A DNA stretch of 64,000 bases, from contig NZ_WTYL01000003.1 of assembly GCF_009828115.1 (NCBI RefSeq), positions 134,501 through 198,500 of the forward strand, read 5' to 3'. Made by a program: the position numbers and the translations under genes. The notes beneath the pieces are model-generated. The model did not search any database. It was not told where the DNA came from and was given only the letters and a program-made list of their open reading frames with translations. Numbering within the stretch: position 1 is the first letter of the stretch; the number at the start of each line of letters is the position of its first letter. The stretch is from Allopontixanthobacter sediminis (GTDB taxonomy: Bacteria; Pseudomonadota; Alphaproteobacteria; Sphingomonadales; Sphingomonadaceae). Below are positions 53,905 to 64,000 of this stretch, in pieces.

Positions 53905-55400
53905 GCAATTACCGTATCCAGGGCGCGACGGGCGATTGGGAGGTCGTAATCGGCCTCGAAGTTCATGCGCAGGTCACATCGAAATCGAAGCTTTTTTCCA
54001 GCGCTAGCACCGAATTTGGGGCTGAACCCAACGCCCAGGTCAGCCTGATTGACGCCGCGATGCCCGGGATGCTCCCGGTCCTGAATGCGGAATGCGTTCG
54101 CCAGGCGGTGCGTACTGGCATGGCAATCGAGGCTCAGATCAACACCTATTCACGGTTTGACCGGAAGAATTACTTCTACGCCGACCTGCCGCAGGGGTAC
54201 CAGATTTCGCAGCTTTATCATCCCATCGTGGGCGAGGGGAAGCTGCTGATCGCCAGGGACGAGAAGGCCGGCATTCCCGAAGACAAATACATCGGAATCG
54301 AGCGTATCCATATCGAACAGGATGCGGGAAAGCTGATGCACGACCAGCATCCGACCATGTCCTACGTCGATCTCAACCGCTGCGGCGTGGCGCTGATGGA
54401 AATCGTTTCCAAGCCGGACATGACTTCACCCGCCGAAGCCGGGGCATACGTGCGCAAGCTGCGGTCGATCCTGCGCTATGTCGGATCGTGTGACGGTAAC
54501 ATGGAAGAAGGCTCCATGCGGGCGGACGTAAACGTGTCTGTACGCAAGGTCGGCGCGGCAGAACTGGGTACGCGGACCGAGACCAAAAACGTCAATTCGG
54601 TCCGCTTCGTCATGGCGGTGATCGAACAGGAAGCGCGCCGCCAGGTCGATCTGATCGAAGAGGGCGGCACCGTGGTCCAGGAAACCCGGCTGTACGATCC
54701 GGACAAGAACGAAACGCGGTCCATGCGTAGCAAGGAAGACGCGCACGATTACCGCTATTTCCCCGATCCGGACCTGCTGCCGCTCCGGCTGGAGGATGCG
54801 TTCCTGGTGGAATGCCGCGCGTCCCTGCCTGAGCTGCCCGACGCCAAACGCCTGCGTTACACCGGCGAATTGGGCATGACCGAATATAATGCGGCGCAGC
54901 TGACGGCAGAGGTGGAAACCTTTGCCCGGTTCGAAACCCTGCTGGCGGAAACCGCGCGTCAGGCCGGAAAGACCGAAGCCGAGGTGGCTACGCAGGTCGC
55001 CAACTGGACTTTGTCGGTCGCCCCAGGTGTAATCAAGTCGCTGGGGGATGAGGCAAGGTTGGAGCACAACACCGCCGCCGCCAACGCCGCGATCCTGCAA
55101 ATGGTCAGCGCCAACACAGTATCCGGCGGGCAGGCCAAGGAAATTTACGAGATCGTCCTAAAGACTGGCCGCGATCCGGCAGAAATCGCCGAGACCGAAG
55201 GATTGAAGCAGCAGTCCGACACCGGCGCCATCGAAGCGGAAATCGACAAGGTCCTCGCCGCCAATCCCGACAAGGTCGCAGAGTACCGCGGCGGCAAGGA
55301 CAAGCTGTTCGGTTTCTTTGTCGGCCAGACGATGAAGGCGATGCAGGGCAAAGCCAACCCGGGCGTAGTGAACGAATTGCTGAAGGCGAAGCTGGGCTGA
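53901..55400 (+). CDS. gatB: Asp/Glu-tRNA amidotransferase subunit B
   Basis: The 499-residue GatB phosphorylates the misacylated tRNA and receives ammonia from GatA. Seen: the start [13 protein letters not shown] with [10 protein letters not shown], the cradle region [17 protein letters not shown], then [14 protein letters not shown], and the C-terminal YqeY-like tail domain. ATG 53901 is fixed by the overlap with gatA. The operon ends at a strong terminator 35 bases on. Confidence 0.97.
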   Translation: MSNYRIQGATGDWEVVIGLEVHAQVTSKSKLFSSASTEFGAEPNAQVSLIDAAMPGMLPVLNAECVRQAVRTGMAIEAQINTYSRFDRKNYFYADLPQGYQISQLYHPIVGEGKLLIARDEKAGIPEDKYIGIERIHIEQDAGKLMHDQHPTMSYVDLNRCGVALMEIVSKPDMTSPAEAGAYVRKLRSILRYVGSCDGNMEEGSMRADVNVSVRKVGAAELGTRTETKNVNSVRFVMAVIEQEARRQVDLIEEGGTVVQETRLYDPDKNETRSMRSKEDAHDYRYFPDPDLLPLRLEDAFLVECRASLPELPDAKRLRYTGELGMTEYNAAQLTAEVETFARFETLLAETARQAGKTEAEVATQVANWTLSVAPGVIKSLGDEARLEHNTAAANAAILQMVSANTVSGGQAKEIYEIVLKTGRDPAEIAETEGLKQQSDTGAIEAEIDKVLAANPDKVAEYRGGKDKLFGFFVGQTMKAMQGKANPGVVNELLKAKLG

Positions 55401-55435
55401 TCGGCATTAGTCCCGGATCGCGTCACCAAGCATGA

Positions 55436-55470
55436 AAAAGGCCGCCGGAGCCTCGCTCCGGCGGCCTTTT
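55436..55470. terminator. Bidirectional rho-independent terminator after gatB
   Basis: AAAAGGCCGCCGGAG pairs with CTCCGGCGGCCTTTT around CCTCG, giving a T-run on both strands. It separates gatB from the convergent small gene at 55491. Confidence 0.93.
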
Positions 55471-55490
55471 CATTGGATTGGCTCTTTGCG

Positions 55491-55796
55491 TTAGCTTTGG
55501 CGTTCGCCTGTCATTGCCATCGAGCCGAAGGCACCGGCGTTTACGGTGCCTACCAGCTGGTCGCCGTCCACGTTTGCTTCGCAATCGAGGGTCATCGGCA
55601 TGGGCACCGTCATGTTCATTTTCCAAGTCAGCGTGTTGCCGTCGATTTTGCCGTCTTCGACTTCCATGCTGCCCATCGCACCGGCGTTGGTGCCGGTGAA
55701 TGTGTTGCCATCATCGCCGGGTACGACGGTAAAGGTGCTCTTCTGGTCGCCCATCGGGCTCTTGGTTACGCAATCGTAGGTTCCTGCAACAGACAT
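55491..55796 (-). CDS. Small beta-rich hypothetical protein
   Basis: The 101-residue protein has no signal peptide or membrane segment and consists of alternating short strands and Gly/Asp turns: GTYDCVTKSPMGDQKSTFTV, GTNAGAMGSMEVEDGKIDG and GTVNAGAFGSMAMTG. The two NAG-G-MGSM/GSMAM stretches look like an internal duplication, suggesting a small beta-barrel. AAGGAG lies nine bases before ATG 55796, so expression is likely. I do not recognise the family. It precedes the M16 peptidase gene by 42 bases on the opposite side of the terminator. Confidence 0.72.
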   Translation of the reverse strand: MSVAGTYDCVTKSPMGDQKSTFTVVPGDDGNTFTGTNAGAMGSMEVEDGKIDGNTLTWKMNMTVPMPMTLDCEANVDGDQLVGTVNAGAFGSMAMTGERQS

Positions 55797-55837
55797 TCAT
55801 TCTCTCCTTGTGCATGGGTGGGTCGGGTGTGTGAGGA

Positions 55838-58750
55838 TCAGTCGCCGGCCGCCTCGCGGGTTTCGACGGGCAGGCCCAACTTGTCGAGTTGCGGTGAGAT
55901 CACCGCGGCGTCGCCGACGATAACGAAAACAAGATCATCACCGAGCAGGTTTGCTTTTGCTTCGGCGTCGATCTGCTGGGCGGTAAGGTTCGAATAACGC
56001 TCCGCCAGGGTCTCGTAATAATCGTCCGGGCGGCCGTAATTCACGATACTCTGGATTCCGCCGAGAACCGCGCGCGATGTCTCGAACCGACCGGGAAGCT
56101 CGCGGACGTTGCCGTTGACCATCCGTTCGAGTTCCTGCGCGGTGACACCCTGTCCGCCAGTGTATGCGGCCAGATCCTTGCGCAATTCGACAATCGAATC
56201 CCCGGTCCGGTCGGCCTGGACCGGCGCATAGATCAGCAGGCTGGTCTGGTCGATCGGCTGGCGCAGGATGCTGCGCACGCCGTAGGACCAGCCCTTGGTC
56301 TCACGCAGGTTCATGTTGATCCGGCTGAGGAAGCTGCCACCGAAAACCTCGTTGGCCGAACCCAGCACCAGCAGGTCTTCCGTTCCCTTCTGCGGCAGGA
56401 CGCGGCCTGCCAGGATTACGGACTGCGGCGAATTTGGCCGGTTAATCAGGATAACCCGCGAAGTCTGCGAAGGAATCGGTGCAGTAAAATCCTTGGTCGG
56501 AGCCGGTACGCCGGGCGCGCGCCAGTCGCCGAAACTCGCTTCCAGCAACTTCACGGCATCGGCCAGGTTCGTATCGCCGACAATGAACACCTTGGCCATG
56601 TCGGGACGGATCCACACCCGGTGAAAATCGCCGAGTTCTTCGCGCGTGAGAATGCTGACCACGGCTGGATCGCCCGTTCCCGTGGGCGGGATACCATAGG
56701 GGTGGTCGGTACCGAACAAAGCCGGTGCGAGGGCCCGCTGGCCGATTGAACCCGGATCATTGAGCTCGTTCTTTATCCGCGTCAGTTGCTGGGTGCGGAC
56801 GCGTTCCAGTTCCTTGGGATCGAAGGCCGGGTTGCGCACATAGTCAGCCATCAGTTCGAGCGAGGGGGCCAGATTTGGCTCCATCGCGGCGAGCCCGATC
56901 GTCGTCTTGTCGGCGTCGGCGATGGCGTAAAGCGCGGCACCGAGCCGTTCCTTGGCGATCGCCAGTTCGGTGGAATCCAGCGTGGTCGTGCCTTCGTCCA
57001 TCATCTGCAGCATCATCGACTGGAGGCCGAGGCGCTGCTTCGGATCGGCGGCATATCCGGCATCGAACTCGATTTCGACATTGACCACCGGCACCGCGTC
57101 ACGCCGGGCAAAATACACTTCCATCCCGTTTGAAAGGGTCGCCCGTTCGATGTCCGGGAAATCGAGCGGCCTCAATTCTTCGACATCCGGCAGCTTCGAC
57201 CGGTCCGCTTGGGCCGTAGCCGTATTCGCCGCTGCACCCATGGACTGTGCTGCAAATGGACCGTTGTAGAACGCGGGCTGCATTCCGCTGCCAGCTTCCG
57301 GCGCGACGATGTATCCGCCGCGATTCTCGCCGCCTTCGGTCCGGTCACCCGGCTCGACAGTCAGCGAAAATACGGGGCGGGACAGCCACTTGGATGTGAC
57401 GCTGCGCACTTCTTCCGGGGTCATCGCAGCGGCCCGTTCCAGCGCCTCCTTATACGCGGAGGGGTTGCCTTGATAGAGCAGCCCCTCTGCCAATGTCGGG
57501 GCCTTGCCGCCGAAGCCGCCGACCTGTTCCAGCCCGCGGATCTGGCCCGCGGCATATGTGGTGGTGGCGCGCTGCAATTCGTCCGCGGTCGGACCTTCGG
57601 CCAGGAATTTCGCAATTTGCGCGTCCAGCGCGGCCGCCAAGGTGCCCTCGTCGACCCCGGGCTTGGCATCGGCATAGACCACGAACTGGCCGGCCTGGGC
57701 GAAGATTTCAGCGCGGGCGACCACACTCACTGCCAATTGCTGTTCGCGCACCAACGCGTTGTCGAGCCGCGAACTGGCGAGGCCGCCGAGTACGGTACCG
57801 CCCATCGTCAGCGGCAGGTAATCGGGGTTGTCGAGCCCGGGAACGGCCCACATCCGGTAGATGCGCGGGGTCGCGACGCGGTCGTAAATCGTTTTCTCGA
57901 GCGGCGCGTCGAGATCGGGCACGGGGGCCGCGACTGGCTTGATCGCAGGGCCGGCGGGAATGGCGCCGAACCATTTGGAGACCTTGGCCTTGGCCGTAGC
58001 GACGTCAATATCGCCGGCCAGCGCCAGGACGGCGTTGTTGGGGCCGTAATGATCGCGGAACCACTGCTTCACATCGTCGAGCGTTGCGCTGGAAAGATCA
58101 TCCATCGAACCGATGGTCGAGTGATGATAGGGGTGGCCGGACGGGTAGAGATTTTCCAGTTGTTCGTATTCTGTCAGGCCGTACGGCTGGTTGTCACCCT
58201 GCCGCTTCTCGTTCTGGACCACGCCAATCTGGTTATCGAGTTTTTCCTGCGTCACTGCGCCAAGCAGGTAGCCCATCCGGTCGCTTTCGAGCATCAGCGC
58301 TCGATCGAGCGCGCCGGTCGGCACAGTCTGGAAGTAATTCGTGCGGTCGAACCAGGTGGTCCCGTTGAAATCGGTCGCGCCGACCTGCTGCAGCGGCTCA
58401 AAGAAATCGCCCGGTGAATTTTCCGAGCCGTTGAACATCAGATGCTCGAAAAGATGGGCAAACCCGGTCTTGCCTTCGGGTTCATGCTTCGAGCCCACTG
58501 CGTACCACACCGACACGCCGACAACCGGTGCCTTGCGGTCGGTATGGACCAGCACGGTCAGGCCGTTATCGAGCGTGAAGCGTTCGTATGGGATCGAAAC
58601 CGCGCTAACCAGTTCCTCAACCGAAGCGGGTTCCGCGGCGGTGACTTGCTCGGCTGACGCAGGAATTGCGGATGCCGGTTCCATCGAAGTTGTGGCGCAC
58701 GCACCGAGCGAAAGTGCAAGCAGGCTGACGGCGGTAAAGCGAAGACGCAT
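55838..58750 (-). CDS. M16-family zinc metallopeptidase, two-domain lipoprotein
   Basis: The 970-residue protein starts with a lipoprotein signal (LSLGACATT, lipidated Cys18). The first M16 half carries the inverted zinc motif HLFEH (His99, Glu102, His103). The second half, from about residue 525, has the fold but no HxxEH, as in other pitrilysin-type proteases. It is probably anchored in the periplasm and clips small peptides or misfolded proteins. I chose ATG 58750 over the TTG four codons earlier. It is read in the same direction as the acylase upstream, with a 52-base gap. Confidence 0.93.
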   Translation of the reverse strand: MRLRFTAVSLLALSLGACATTSMEPASAIPASAEQVTAAEPASVEELVSAVSIPYERFTLDNGLTVLVHTDRKAPVVGVSVWYAVGSKHEPEGKTGFAHLFEHLMFNGSENSPGDFFEPLQQVGATDFNGTTWFDRTNYFQTVPTGALDRALMLESDRMGYLLGAVTQEKLDNQIGVVQNEKRQGDNQPYGLTEYEQLENLYPSGHPYHHSTIGSMDDLSSATLDDVKQWFRDHYGPNNAVLALAGDIDVATAKAKVSKWFGAIPAGPAIKPVAAPVPDLDAPLEKTIYDRVATPRIYRMWAVPGLDNPDYLPLTMGGTVLGGLASSRLDNALVREQQLAVSVVARAEIFAQAGQFVVYADAKPGVDEGTLAAALDAQIAKFLAEGPTADELQRATTTYAAGQIRGLEQVGGFGGKAPTLAEGLLYQGNPSAYKEALERAAAMTPEEVRSVTSKWLSRPVFSLTVEPGDRTEGGENRGGYIVAPEAGSGMQPAFYNGPFAAQSMGAAANTATAQADRSKLPDVEELRPLDFPDIERATLSNGMEVYFARRDAVPVVNVEIEFDAGYAADPKQRLGLQSMMLQMMDEGTTTLDSTELAIAKERLGAALYAIADADKTTIGLAAMEPNLAPSLELMADYVRNPAFDPKELERVRTQQLTRIKNELNDPGSIGQRALAPALFGTDHPYGIPPTGTGDPAVVSILTREELGDFHRVWIRPDMAKVFIVGDTNLADAVKLLEASFGDWRAPGVPAPTKDFTAPIPSQTSRVILINRPNSPQSVILAGRVLPQKGTEDLLVLGSANEVFGGSFLSRINMNLRETKGWSYGVRSILRQPIDQTSLLIYAPVQADRTGDSIVELRKDLAAYTGGQGVTAQELERMVNGNVRELPGRFETSRAVLGGIQSIVNYGRPDDYYETLAERYSNLTAQQIDAEAKANLLGDDLVFVIVGDAAVISPQLDKLGLPVETREAAGD

Positions 58751-58802
58751 GAAATTTCCCAAATTGTTGATTTGTTTCTTTGGATACCTGTTTAACCAGC
58801 GC

Positions 58803-60965
58803 TCACCGGCTGGTCACGGTTTTTCGACTAACCGCATTTCTTTCGGCATCAACGCGCCAGAAATGAACCGGTTTCAGACGGTGCTGGATGAACAGTGTAG
58901 ACTGGTCGCTGTAATGCGGGCTGTCAGGGCGAGTGGTCGCGGAGCCGAAGGGCTGGATCGATTGGGAGCGGACGGGTTTGCCCTGTTCCCATTCGACGAA
59001 CATTACGAAGCTGTCGCCATGTTTGACCGAAAGGCGTCCGTCGTCATCAACGTCCCAGGTGGTTGATGCGCGGAGCGTATCGCTGCCACCATCGAGGGGC
59101 AGGTCGACCTCGCCCTGCCGCAGGCGCAGCACTTGTGACATCGGCGGGTCGAGCCGTCCGAAATGGGTCATCAGGTGCCGTGCGGCGTCGCCCAGTTGCC
59201 CCTCGGGAGACGGCTGTTCCAGCTTGTTCTGATACTCCGCCGACATGTATTCGCGCAATATCAGCAGCGCCAGGGCATCGGCACGTCCAACGTTGTCGGC
59301 GGTCAGGTCCCACGTGCCGAGCAATCGCTGGGCACGGTGTTCCAAGGTGCCCTTGCGCAGCGAAAGTGCGGCGATTTCGTCCAGCATCTGGTCGACGTAT
59401 CCGGCCCTTTCGTAGGCTTGGTCGTACTTTATCGCCTCGAGCGTTTGGCGGTCGATCGTGGCGGCTTCGCTCATTAGTTTCCATGCGCGGCGGGCGCGGT
59501 TGGTGCTGTTGAGCTCGACCCCCAATTCCGGTGCGACGCTGTCCGGCGACAAGTCGCTGCCGGGCCCCGCGGCCTTGAATGGGTTGTTATTGGCGTTGAA
59601 CACCCAGCCGGATGATGGATTGAGATATTGCGGGACATCGGCGAAATCGGCTTTTTCGGTCCAGATCAGGCTGCTGTCGTCGCCTGGCAAGATGCCGCGC
59701 CAATCGGGGCCGACCTTCCGCTTGGGGAATGATGCGTTGTAGATATAGGCAATGTTGTCCGCTGCGTCGGCGTAGATGAAATTGGTCGAGGGGACGTCCA
59801 TCCGGGCCATGATGCTGGTCCACTCGGCAAGGTCTTTCGCCTTGTTGAGCCGGTAATAGGCATCGAGCTGGCCAAGATCGTCGATCCCGGCGTAGCGGAT
59901 GGCATAGAAGCCATTGTCGTTCTTGATCACCGGACCGTGTTTGCTGTGGTAAACCGTCATCCACACCGGCACAGATACCGGTCCGTACCGCACCGCGAGG
60001 CGGACGGATTTTTCTTCCAGCGGCAGCCATTTTCCGTCGAGCCGGTAATTCTTGCCGCTTTCGTCCATTTCCAGCTTGTAGACATCGACGAGATCAGGGC
60101 GGTTGACCGTGTTGGTCCAACCGAGATTTTCGTTATGCCCGAGGAACGGGTACGGGCTGCCGGGGAAATTGGCGCCTGCGAAGTGCCAGCCCTCTCCGCT
60201 TTCCACGACCAGTTCGTACCACGCGACACCGCCGCGCCATGGTTGGTGCGCGTTGGAGACCAGCCGAGTGGTGGCCTCGCCGGATTTTTCCGCCGAGACT
60301 GCAAATGCGTTCGAACCGGCAAGTGCGCCGTCTTCGCCGACAGGAAGCGGGCCGGGCTGTTGCGGATTGGCGGGGGTAATCGCCGGTCCGTATTCAGGCC
60401 GCATCGGTTCACCCGCCACCAGCGGTTGGATGATGTTGTTCAGACCGAAGAAAAAAGGCTGGCGCAGCGCGAAGCCCGCCGCGACATCTTCCCCGTTGAC
60501 GGGGAAAAGGCTGCCCAGCTTCAGCTCGGCAGGATGCTCGGCTGCGTATTGGTTAAGGCCCGCGGCATAGGCGTTGAACAGCGCCTGCGTATCCGCGGGG
60601 AGGGAGGTAAACTGGCGCCGGGCCGTCCCGCGCGCGTCCAGCAGGTGATAGACGTAATCGACCGCTGCCCCGTCTTCCCCGGCGATCGCGCCGTAGCGTC
60701 CGCGGCTCATCGCCACGACATCCTGCAAGGTAAAGAAATCGTCTTGTGCGTGGGCGATCGCTACGCCGAATGCGACGTCCGCGTCGGTGTCGCCGTAGAT
60801 GTGGGGCACGCCGAATTCGTCGCGGATGATCTCCGCACGATAATCCGTCGCTTTGGGCGCTGTACCGCGGGTCGCGAACAGCGGCTCCCATGTCATCAGG
60901 CCAATCAGCATCACAACCAACAGGCTCAGCACAACCCAGCCCAGCCGGGCGAGCCACTTCTTCAT
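58803..60965 (-). CDS. Penicillin-acylase family (Ntn) hydrolase
   Basis: The 720-residue precursor has an N-terminal membrane segment or signal (residues 8-26) and the S45 layout: alpha chain, linker, then beta chain beginning at the nucleophile Ser218 in LAGSNAFAVS. It is cut autocatalytically before that serine. Oxyanion and substrate residues follow (NAHQPW, FPGSPYPFLGHNENLGW). Family members hydrolyse N-acyl homoserine lactones, aculeacin-like lipopeptides or beta-lactam side chains; the substrate is not fixed by sequence. Located in the periplasm. It faces clpB and may share a transcript with the M16 gene. Confidence 0.9.
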   Translation of the reverse strand: MKKWLARLGWVVLSLLVVMLIGLMTWEPLFATRGTAPKATDYRAEIIRDEFGVPHIYGDTDADVAFGVAIAHAQDDFFTLQDVVAMSRGRYGAIAGEDGAAVDYVYHLLDARGTARRQFTSLPADTQALFNAYAAGLNQYAAEHPAELKLGSLFPVNGEDVAAGFALRQPFFFGLNNIIQPLVAGEPMRPEYGPAITPANPQQPGPLPVGEDGALAGSNAFAVSAEKSGEATTRLVSNAHQPWRGGVAWYELVVESGEGWHFAGANFPGSPYPFLGHNENLGWTNTVNRPDLVDVYKLEMDESGKNYRLDGKWLPLEEKSVRLAVRYGPVSVPVWMTVYHSKHGPVIKNDNGFYAIRYAGIDDLGQLDAYYRLNKAKDLAEWTSIMARMDVPSTNFIYADAADNIAYIYNASFPKRKVGPDWRGILPGDDSSLIWTEKADFADVPQYLNPSSGWVFNANNNPFKAAGPGSDLSPDSVAPELGVELNSTNRARRAWKLMSEAATIDRQTLEAIKYDQAYERAGYVDQMLDEIAALSLRKGTLEHRAQRLLGTWDLTADNVGRADALALLILREYMSAEYQNKLEQPSPEGQLGDAARHLMTHFGRLDPPMSQVLRLRQGEVDLPLDGGSDTLRASTTWDVDDDGRLSVKHGDSFVMFVEWEQGKPVRSQSIQPFGSATTRPDSPHYSDQSTLFIQHRLKPVHFWRVDAERNAVSRKTVTSR

Positions 60966-61085
60966 GCAGTAATCCTCTCACCTCCGGACTAGCGGGATTT
61001 TTCCGGTCGGAAAAGGGTTGTGATACGAAACCTTCGCTTTCGGCACCGAGCGCGGTCGCCAGCCGAAACGCTTTCGCTTCGCAAG

Positions 61086-61117
61086 CTTGTGGCTTGGCAC
61101 TGGCAACCCCTATATAG
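61086..61117 (+). promoter_or_regulatory. Sigma-32-like heat-shock promoter of clpB
   Basis: CTTG at 61086 is followed after 18 bases by CCCTATATAG (61108-61117), a close match to the alphaproteobacterial RpoH pattern CTTG-N17/18-CYTATNT. It lies about 95 bases before the clpB start and in the right direction. Confidence 0.65.
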
Positions 61118-61211
61118 ATGTAACACACCTACTGTTTGCCAAGACATGGGGGATACTTGTGTTGCAAATTCGCCACACTATATCCAGCCGGTATCATTCG
61201 AAAGGCACTTC

Positions 61212-63791
<2,580 letters not shown>

Positions 63792-63861
63792 GGATACGGC
63801 GGGGGCGGTCGTTCCAGGACACCCGCCTCGGCCAATCCGGAAAACGAACAATTGCCTAACA

Positions 63862-63895
63862 AAAAAGGGCCCCGGTTTCCCGGGGCCCTTTCTTT
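63862..63895. terminator. Bidirectional rho-independent terminator after clpB
   Basis: AGGGCCCCGG pairs with CCGGGGCCCT, with AAAAAA before and TTCTTTT after. It lies between clpB and the convergent TonB-receptor gene. Confidence 0.92.
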
Positions 63896-63914
63896 TGAGC
63901 AATGCTCGGTATGA

Positions 63915-64000
63915 TCAGAGCGCGAAGTTCACGTTAGCGAACCACGTACGGCCCCGGTAATCATAACCGGAATAGAGCGGTGCGTTACCGACCGTGTTGA
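63915..64000 (-). CDS. TonB-dependent receptor, C-terminal end only
   Basis: The last 27 codons before the stop read LYSGYDYRGRTWFANVNFAL at the C-terminus. A final barrel strand with the RTWFANV core and a hydrophobic end is typical of TonB-dependent outer-membrane receptors. The rest lies beyond the window. The ligand cannot be told. Confidence 0.7.
   Translation of the reverse strand, partial: NTVGNAPLYSGYDYRGRTWFANVNFAL

Overview
This 64 kb window is a GC-rich, densely packed, mostly housekeeping stretch of an alphaproteobacterial chromosome. The best fit is order Sphingomonadales, probably Erythrobacteraceae or close kin. That is inferred from gene content: an orphan TPR/SPOR-ParA locus, a SIMPL-domain protein, a TorF-type porin, a ChpT phosphotransferase, an ATP12 chaperone, TauE coupled to a TIGR02186 protein, a tail-bearing trigger factor, GatCAB, and a TonB-receptor C-terminus ending in Phe-Ala-Leu. 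No plasmid, phage, CRISPR array or insertion sequence was seen.

Layout. 1-5.6 kb: tRNA-Val (cut by the edge), signal peptide peptidase SppA, then pyrB overlapping a dihydroorotase-like gene that has lost its metal ligands, and an OmpA-family protein. 5.6-11.4 kb: a leftward ParA / ribbon-helix-helix / TPR-SPOR operon facing a second SPOR protein, then a DUF418 membrane protein. 11.4-20.5 kb: iron storage (bfd, bfr), der, a CHAP hydrolase, small proteins, tRNA-Leu, and the proteostasis genes tig, clpP and clpX. 20.5-26.2 kb (leftward): a fasciclin protein, RskA-like anti-sigma factor, ECF sigma factor, zinc CDF exporter, mtgA, rpoH and rluD. 26.2-38 kb: a JAMM peptidase, chpT, an AmpD-type amidase, RNase P RNA carrying a dispersed repeat in a variable arm, a PRC-barrel protein, a phosphoesterase, a porin, gloA, nhaA, the relic of an NfrB/NfrA-like locus, the TauE-TIGR02186 pair and a HerA-type ATPase. 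38-49 kb: queE, valS, an Mla-type lipid-transport operon, and a leftward six-gene operon in which every junction overlaps (crcB to atp12). 49-64 kb: rpsU, an FKBP isomerase, a DUF4153 membrane protein, gatCAB, an M16 peptidase, a penicillin-acylase-family hydrolase, and clpB behind a sigma-32-like promoter.

How the genes work together. Tig, ClpP, ClpX, ClpB and RpoH form a protein quality-control set. SppA, MtgA, the amidase, the CHAP enzyme and two SPOR proteins act on the envelope and peptidoglycan. The Mla set moves phospholipids between membranes. GatCAB, ValS, Der, RluD, the RluC-like enzyme, S21, RNase P and QueE serve translation and RNA modification. No clearly new defence or mobile system is present. 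The items most worth a second look are the ParA/RHH/SPOR locus, the pseudo-dihydroorotase, the Nfr relic, the sigma/anti-sigma/fasciclin module, and the basic tails on trigger factor and the RluC-like enzyme.
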